NCBI GenBank assembly: GCA_030248225.1
Contig: JASANE010017534.1
Span: 35,188 to 99,187 of the forward strand
DNA: 64,000 nucleotides
Direction of reading: 5' to 3'
Source of the DNA: Trileptium ribeirensis
Taxonomy: Eukaryota; Nematoda; Enoplea; Enoplida; Thoracostomopsidae
The translations under genes and the position numbers were made by a program. Below, piece by piece: positions 59,100-64,000 of the stretch (position 1 is its first letter; each line of letters starts with the position of its first letter). The notes under the pieces are model-generated. The model had not been told where the DNA came from. It saw only the letters and a list, made by a program, of their open reading frames with translations, and searched no databases.

Positions 59100-59562
59100 G
59101 GACGTCCAAAGACGTCCTGTCGGGATATTTGAATAGGGGTCAGCTAGGAATGTTAGGAATGTTTGGCTTTATCTTGTAAGCCGACATGTAAACGTGCAAT
59201 GTTTGCACGTTTACCCATGGATTTAGTAGTAAGATTTAGCCCCAGATGGCCTCCAAATAAGGTAGTGCCTCTAAATAAATCTTAATTAGGTGATGGATGA
59301 GGCAGCTAACTCGCTAAATAGCTGGACCTCAAATAGGCGAGTTAGCTGGGGGAAATTTGATGAATGAGCACCAGAAGACGAATCTGTCCCGAAATGAGGA
59401 AAGATTTCCAGCTTACTCCACGTATCTTGTGTGGAGAAGAAGGTTTAAAATTTCGAATTTGACGGGTGACCCAACCATTTTTGTAGAACAGTTGGGGGAT
59501 AACAGTCGATTTAGGATTAGGTAAGAGATTTAAGAGATCTGAGTAATGATCTTCAGATCTAT
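59100..59562 (-). repeat. Mirror hairpin tract, right arm
   Basis: Counterpart of 46827-47270. Stems GGACGTC, GTAAACGTGCAA, AGCTAACTCGC and AGATCTGA are still paired. The AAATCTGTCC stem has a mismatch. Confidence 0.7.
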
Positions 59563-61447
59563 TTCTGACATAAATTTAAAAGTTAAGATGGACGAGGTTC
59601 AAGATCTCGCCAAGAATTAAGCTAAAACTCACAGATGGTCGACCTCCGAGTATTCGGAGGGTTCAAATTGGATGTCGGCGATTTCGATTGAAGCCGACTC
59701 TCTCTAAAGGGTTTACGATAGCTGTCAAAAATAAAATCTTGGGAATTTTTCGATTGGGCGCCCGGGTTTGAACTCGAAAAAGTGGGCGTTCAAAGATCTT
59801 CTCCAATTGGTAGCGACAAAATCGCTATCCTTCAACATAGCCGAAAATTTTGAGGCGACGACTACCGCGTCGTCTCTTGGAATCAGTTCGACTTCGGCAG
59901 CGCGGAGTTCGGTCGACTCTACTGAACGGCTCCGACGCTTGAGTTTATTGTGTGGTTTCGCAACTGGTGCTTTTCTTTCGTGTTTCTCTTTTTGATTTGC
60001 GTTTGGAATGGGATTCGACCGACGGAGGACCCGCGTAGGCATCTTTCGTCTCGCGGAAGGGGACTAGCTATTGCTGTCCCGGATCAAACATTGCAAGTCA
60101 GGAGGAGCTGCAAGAGTATGGGGGTTTATTTTCCCCAGATTTGAATGTAACAGACCAAAATTGTAGTTCACGGTAGCACGACTTGTTTCCATAGTGTGAC
60201 TGGACATCCGTCGATGGACGTCCCACTTCCCGCACCGATTAGCTACATTTTTTCATGTCCTTTGACAAACCTCTTCGAGTCGAGTTCCGTTTTGGGCATT
60301 TCGAGCGATTACACGGGGAATGTCGGGTTGTGAACACGAAAGTCGAAGTCCTTCTGATTCCCCGTGGTCATAGGTAAGACAAATCAAAGTGGACGCTTCT
60401 CGTCCATGTTTTATATGACTTATTACTCTTGAGTTAGGGCTGTTGAATTTTCCTGAGCTGACCACGGTAAAATTTACCAACAAAACCATAGGGATTTGCT
60501 TGCTTGTCTGCGCTTATGGTTATGGTTTTCAAATTTATAGCTTAGTGGACTGTTCGACACTCATGCCGCTGCTTGAGTTCGGACTGACGTTGTAGTTAGG
60601 GACGGAGGATCAGCCTCCGTCGGGCTTTAGGAAGCCCCAAAATGTCATTTATCAGGACGAGTTAAGGAAATTGGGGAATTCAAAAGACTGAACAAATTTT
60701 AGGAATCTCAGCTTAAGCGTAAAATATTGGCACTCCGCAAGGAGCTATTTTCTTTGACACGGTCTTTGCATGATCGGCATAATCTCGGATTCGATTGATT
60801 CAGCGTTAAGACGGTCATCAATAGCATTACATAGGGATCAACCTTCGAGTCCGCGAGTCCTTGACAGCCCTCATGAATAAACTTACTAGGCGCTTGTAAA
60901 AGATATCACTTCACAATGTTTGCTTCGAGATCGTCTTGATTCAACTATTAAGCTTACTAATGCTCCCCATAGTACGCAGACGTGGTTAAGCTCGGCGATA
61001 GTAAGTAGGAAAACTCCCCGCGTTAAAACGAACCAACCGCATGGTTAGTGATCATAATCCACCACTGTGCCCGCCTCCAAAAAGGGTCCGGCACTGTGCC
61101 CCGCCCTTAAACAGAGAAAATGGACCACAACACCCTCTGTTCAACAAAGAAAAATCGCGACCTCTCGCGAAGCGTTTTGACCCCAAACCGAGCAAGTGCA
61201 AAACCCCGTTTTCGTTTTGAAGCGACTTGATCGCTGAGTTTAAGCAATTTTCTATTTTATTACTGGCTGCCCGTTAGGCTATGTACTATGTATGCTCTTG
61301 CCTTGATTTTTGCCGTTTTGTCTCTCTCCTTTTTCATTTTCCCCTGTTGAGTTTCGATCCTGCACGGAGAATTTTTGCCCGCTGCAGATCTTTCGGTACT
61401 AACCACTCGACTATCGAGTTCTGAGAAAATTCATTAAAATTTTAGTA

Positions 61448-61512
61448 ATAACTCAACTGCACAATTTCGATAGTGCAGTTGAGACACTGTACAATTTCGA
61501 TACGTACAGTGT
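61448..61512 (-). repeat. Mirror of the two adjacent hairpins
   Basis: Counterpart of 44884-44944. Both stems are perfect here as well; the loops differ slightly. Confidence 0.75.
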
Positions 61513-62579
61513 AATAAGGTCTTAGGATAAGATAGAGAGAGGATAGAGAGAGAAAAGGGAAGAACGACATAAGCGACACAAGAAAGGAGAGAAAGGAAAC
61601 AGACAAGGCAACACCAACCCAAAAGGGACGCAAACGCGTCCGAGGGCGAAAACGCCCCGTGTCCCTACGCCAATACCAAACGCACCCCCACAGTGCAAAC
61701 CTGGTCCCGGTTGTAGTACTGGCGCCAGCACCGCTCGAAGCCGGTAGAACAGCGACCTTGGTCGCGTAGGACATTATCCAAAACGATGACTGCCCTGGCG
61801 TGCGCCTGCTATGGCAGCTGAAAAGTTACTAGAGACGACCCTTCTAAGTGCTCAAATCCGTGTCCCCTGCGAGTACAACGTGGTACACTCGATACTCCAC
61901 CACCCAAATCAACCACAGTGTCTCCGGCCCACCGGTTACGAAGTGCTAAGATAAAAGAAAATCTCGATCCTCATTTTAGACTGCTGGAGACGCCGAGTGG
62001 AACTTATTGTTGATCGGTGTAAAACCCGGCCTAAGGACAAAACGCTACGAGAGACTGAGTAGGGCTGTTAGGTAGGATTTACTGAACTAAGACAGCACAC
62101 CGGACGAAGTATTGATCATTGGACGTCCATATAGGCACCTCGCTCTTTGTGCGACGATTATCAGTACCGGATTGTTTGCTCTATACGTATTTGTTGGTCT
62201 TTCACCATGTTTTAACTTGTACAATAGACAGTTTTGTTAATGCAACCATGTCTTAAATTTTGTCATAGGTCCATGCCTTTCCGCGTGCCCCCATTCATGC
62301 CCCCATTCGACTAAAGTTAGATGGTAACGGAGGCGATCTACCATTTTTTCCCGCACGGGCCTCTAAGAGTGCGGAAAGCCCCGCGTTATCTAGAGCGAAC
62401 TTCGAAGCATGCCAGAACACATAACCCGAGTTATAGCGGACTTAGTTGAACGTCTCGGGTATAGATTTTGGTCCGGTATTTCCGGGACGTGCTCGCTCGC
62501 GCCGCCTCGCTTCCCGAATAGACGCGGACAAGGGAATGAACTAGTTCGAATGCCTCCGAGTTTCTGTTTGTATAACGCT

Positions 62580-62987
62580 CTAACTGCTCGTAGTCACTCT
62601 GTATTGTATATATCTTGAAATAAAACGTTGAAAATCACACCTAGCGTCCAATGTTGTTTTGAACCCAGGCGTAATAAGTGCGTCCGAACGAACGGGCCAA
62701 CCCTGCGTGCCACGGCTTGACGAGGGGAACATTCCAAGCCCTGACGCGTGCGGTTCGTCACCATTGTTCATTACGATAGATACAGAATTACAACGAGAGT
62801 GTTCCACCAAATCACCTGTCAAATTTACTGGTTTAATGGTCACCCTCACTCGAAAGATAAAATTTACTGGGACGACTTTAGCACTCAACATTAACACAGT
62901 CAAAATTATCATGCTGCAAAATGGACAGTCCGACGTTAAACTCTCAGGGAATGTCGGAACCCTGTGGGGGCCACATAGGCTACACAC
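62580..62987 (-). other. Right-arm counterpart of the 43424 open frame
   Basis: The ORF matches the left-arm frame over its last 103 codons, then differs at its start. It is probably not a gene (see the left-arm entry). Confidence 0.3.
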
Positions 62988-63977
62988 GAATAAAGTGTTG
63001 GACCGGAACTAAGCTCACGGTAAGACAAAATTTTCCTAGGCAACCTAAATTACCACGCGTTTTTACTTTAAATCAGGTCAGACTAAACAACTTCCGTTAG
63101 TTTAGCACAGGGAATGTCGGTTTGACATTATAACCTGTGAGCAGGTATCGGTGTCAACCTCCCTGGGGGACCTCAGTGATCATACCAAGATACTAGACAC
63201 GTGCGCAACCAATCGAGCGGTGTCCGAACACACCCCGTGAAGCGCGCCTGCGGCCTGCTAAGCTCCATAACTTCTTGGGTCTGACCAGGAAAAGTGGCTA
63301 AATCGGAAAACATTGGGTCCGCCCTTGAGGTTGTGATAGCCGGGGTCGCATGGGCATGGTGTTAGGAAGTTGCGCTATGCAACTGTGTCACTGTTATTAC
63401 ACTGCGTCTATGGTCATATCCGTCAAACAATAATATTTTTTTCTCTTTCGGATACTCATAATATGAATGGAACCGACCACGGTTTATTTGGACATCGGCA
63501 GATATTTGTAGTTCGATGCTTTCTAATAAGTGGTTAACTGGTGAACATGATTATTTTTGAGCATTACAATTTGAGAATTCCATGTGGTTACGAAGTATGC
63601 ACTACATACCAGAACCATTTAGGGTAAATGCATTTTGATTGGAGAGTTCTAGCATGAAATAATTTAATTCAATGTCCGTTAATTGGAGGAAGTGTCTCAT
63701 AGGCTTACGATTTGTATTAGGCTTGAAAAAAAACTTGATCCATGCGTCAGACTTCGACAGATTCAAAAAACCGGGAGACAAGATGAATGAGAATGGAATC
63801 CTTAAAGCACATTCAGAAGGGAAACCTTGAAACTTTTGTAGTTTTATTGCGTCGTTTCTGTTACAAAATTACACTGCTTGGTACTGATGAATTGAAGCGT
63901 AGAATAGCACAATTATTTAATTATTATTGCTTTTGCAGCAATTAATCATGAACAGCAAGATAGCGTTCAACCTGGTC

Positions 63978-64000
63978 GATGTGTAGATTCATCGAGCAAT
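63978..64000. other. Right flank of the palindrome
   Basis: Only 23 bases lie outside the right arm. They do not match the left flank. Confidence 0.7.

Larger units (their letters stand above)
42422..63977. repeat. Giant palindrome (inverted repeat), 21.6 kb, no spacer
   Basis: The left arm (42422-53276) and right arm (53277-63977) are reverse complements along their length. Both outer ends read GACCAGGTTGAACGCTATCT inward, and the flanks outside are unrelated. The centre is CCCAATATTGGG. In a compared segment of about 300 bp (43520-43820) I count about ten substitutions, mostly transitions, so the arms differ by a few percent plus array-length changes. No target duplication flanks the ends. 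The arms are visibly GC-richer than the flanks and share all listed arrays, hairpins and tRNA-like modules. No transposase or polymerase is recognised. Confidence 0.97.

Noticed and set aside
42422..63977. Palindrome as a simple long-read hairpin artefact
   Set aside because: In the compared stretch the arms differ mainly by transitions, and they also differ in array copy number and in a broken versus intact exon, which read errors would not produce. Read-level confirmation is still not available to me.

Overview
The window looks like an AT-rich animal genome, probably an invertebrate; I cannot name the species. The evidence is a nuclear-type gene for a mitochondrial ribosomal protein split by many spliceosomal (GT-AG) introns, a metazoan-style PUSL1 pseudouridine synthase, and a mix of animal transposon families (hAT, Ginger-like, Ty3/gypsy, an RT relic, several MITEs). 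There are no operons, no bacterial-style gene packing and no CRISPR.

Region 1 (about 0.9-16 kb, + strand) is one gene, mitochondrial ribosomal protein uL4m (MRPL4). I rebuilt eight exons (938-1097, 4345-4396, 5083-5200, 8839-8945, 9264-9317, 10279-10337, 12526-12599, 15795-15991) whose splice phases all fit; only the N-terminal exon(s) are missing. Its introns hold MITEs, tandem duplications and an odd cluster of GTTCGCGAAC-like palindromes. Region 2 (16.2-27.1 kb) is a transposon graveyard: an internally deleted hAT element, a decayed Ginger-like element (integrase plus GPY/F plus OTU remnants between inverted repeats), a hAT-type MITE, a repeat family present in both orientations, and a minus-strand Ty3/gypsy pol relic. 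Region 3 is an intact, apparently single-exon PUSL1-type gene at 28471-29712. Region 4 (29.7-42.4 kb) is mostly non-coding, with a second copy of a dispersed repeat, an almost pure A/C tract, a bZIP-like minus-strand ORF, a minus-strand reverse-transcriptase relic, a 90-bp tandem repeat, and a few coding-like exons of unrecognised gene(s).

Region 5 (42,422-63,977) is the most striking part: a 21.6-kb palindrome with two arms of about 10.8 kb meeting with no spacer inside a 58-bp tandem array. The arms differ by a few percent, largely transitions where I compared them, so the structure is unlikely to be a simple read-foldback artefact. They are more GC-rich than the flanks. They carry paired tandem arrays (52-bp units, a TTTACTCAC-type array, an AATC microsatellite), many perfect short hairpins, and several different tRNA-like A-box/B-box modules. 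One exon-like ORF is open in the right arm and broken in the left. I recognise no transposase, polymerase or other known protein in the arms. The genes here do not form a pathway, although MRPL4 belongs to mitochondrial translation and PUSL1 relatives act on mitochondrial RNA.
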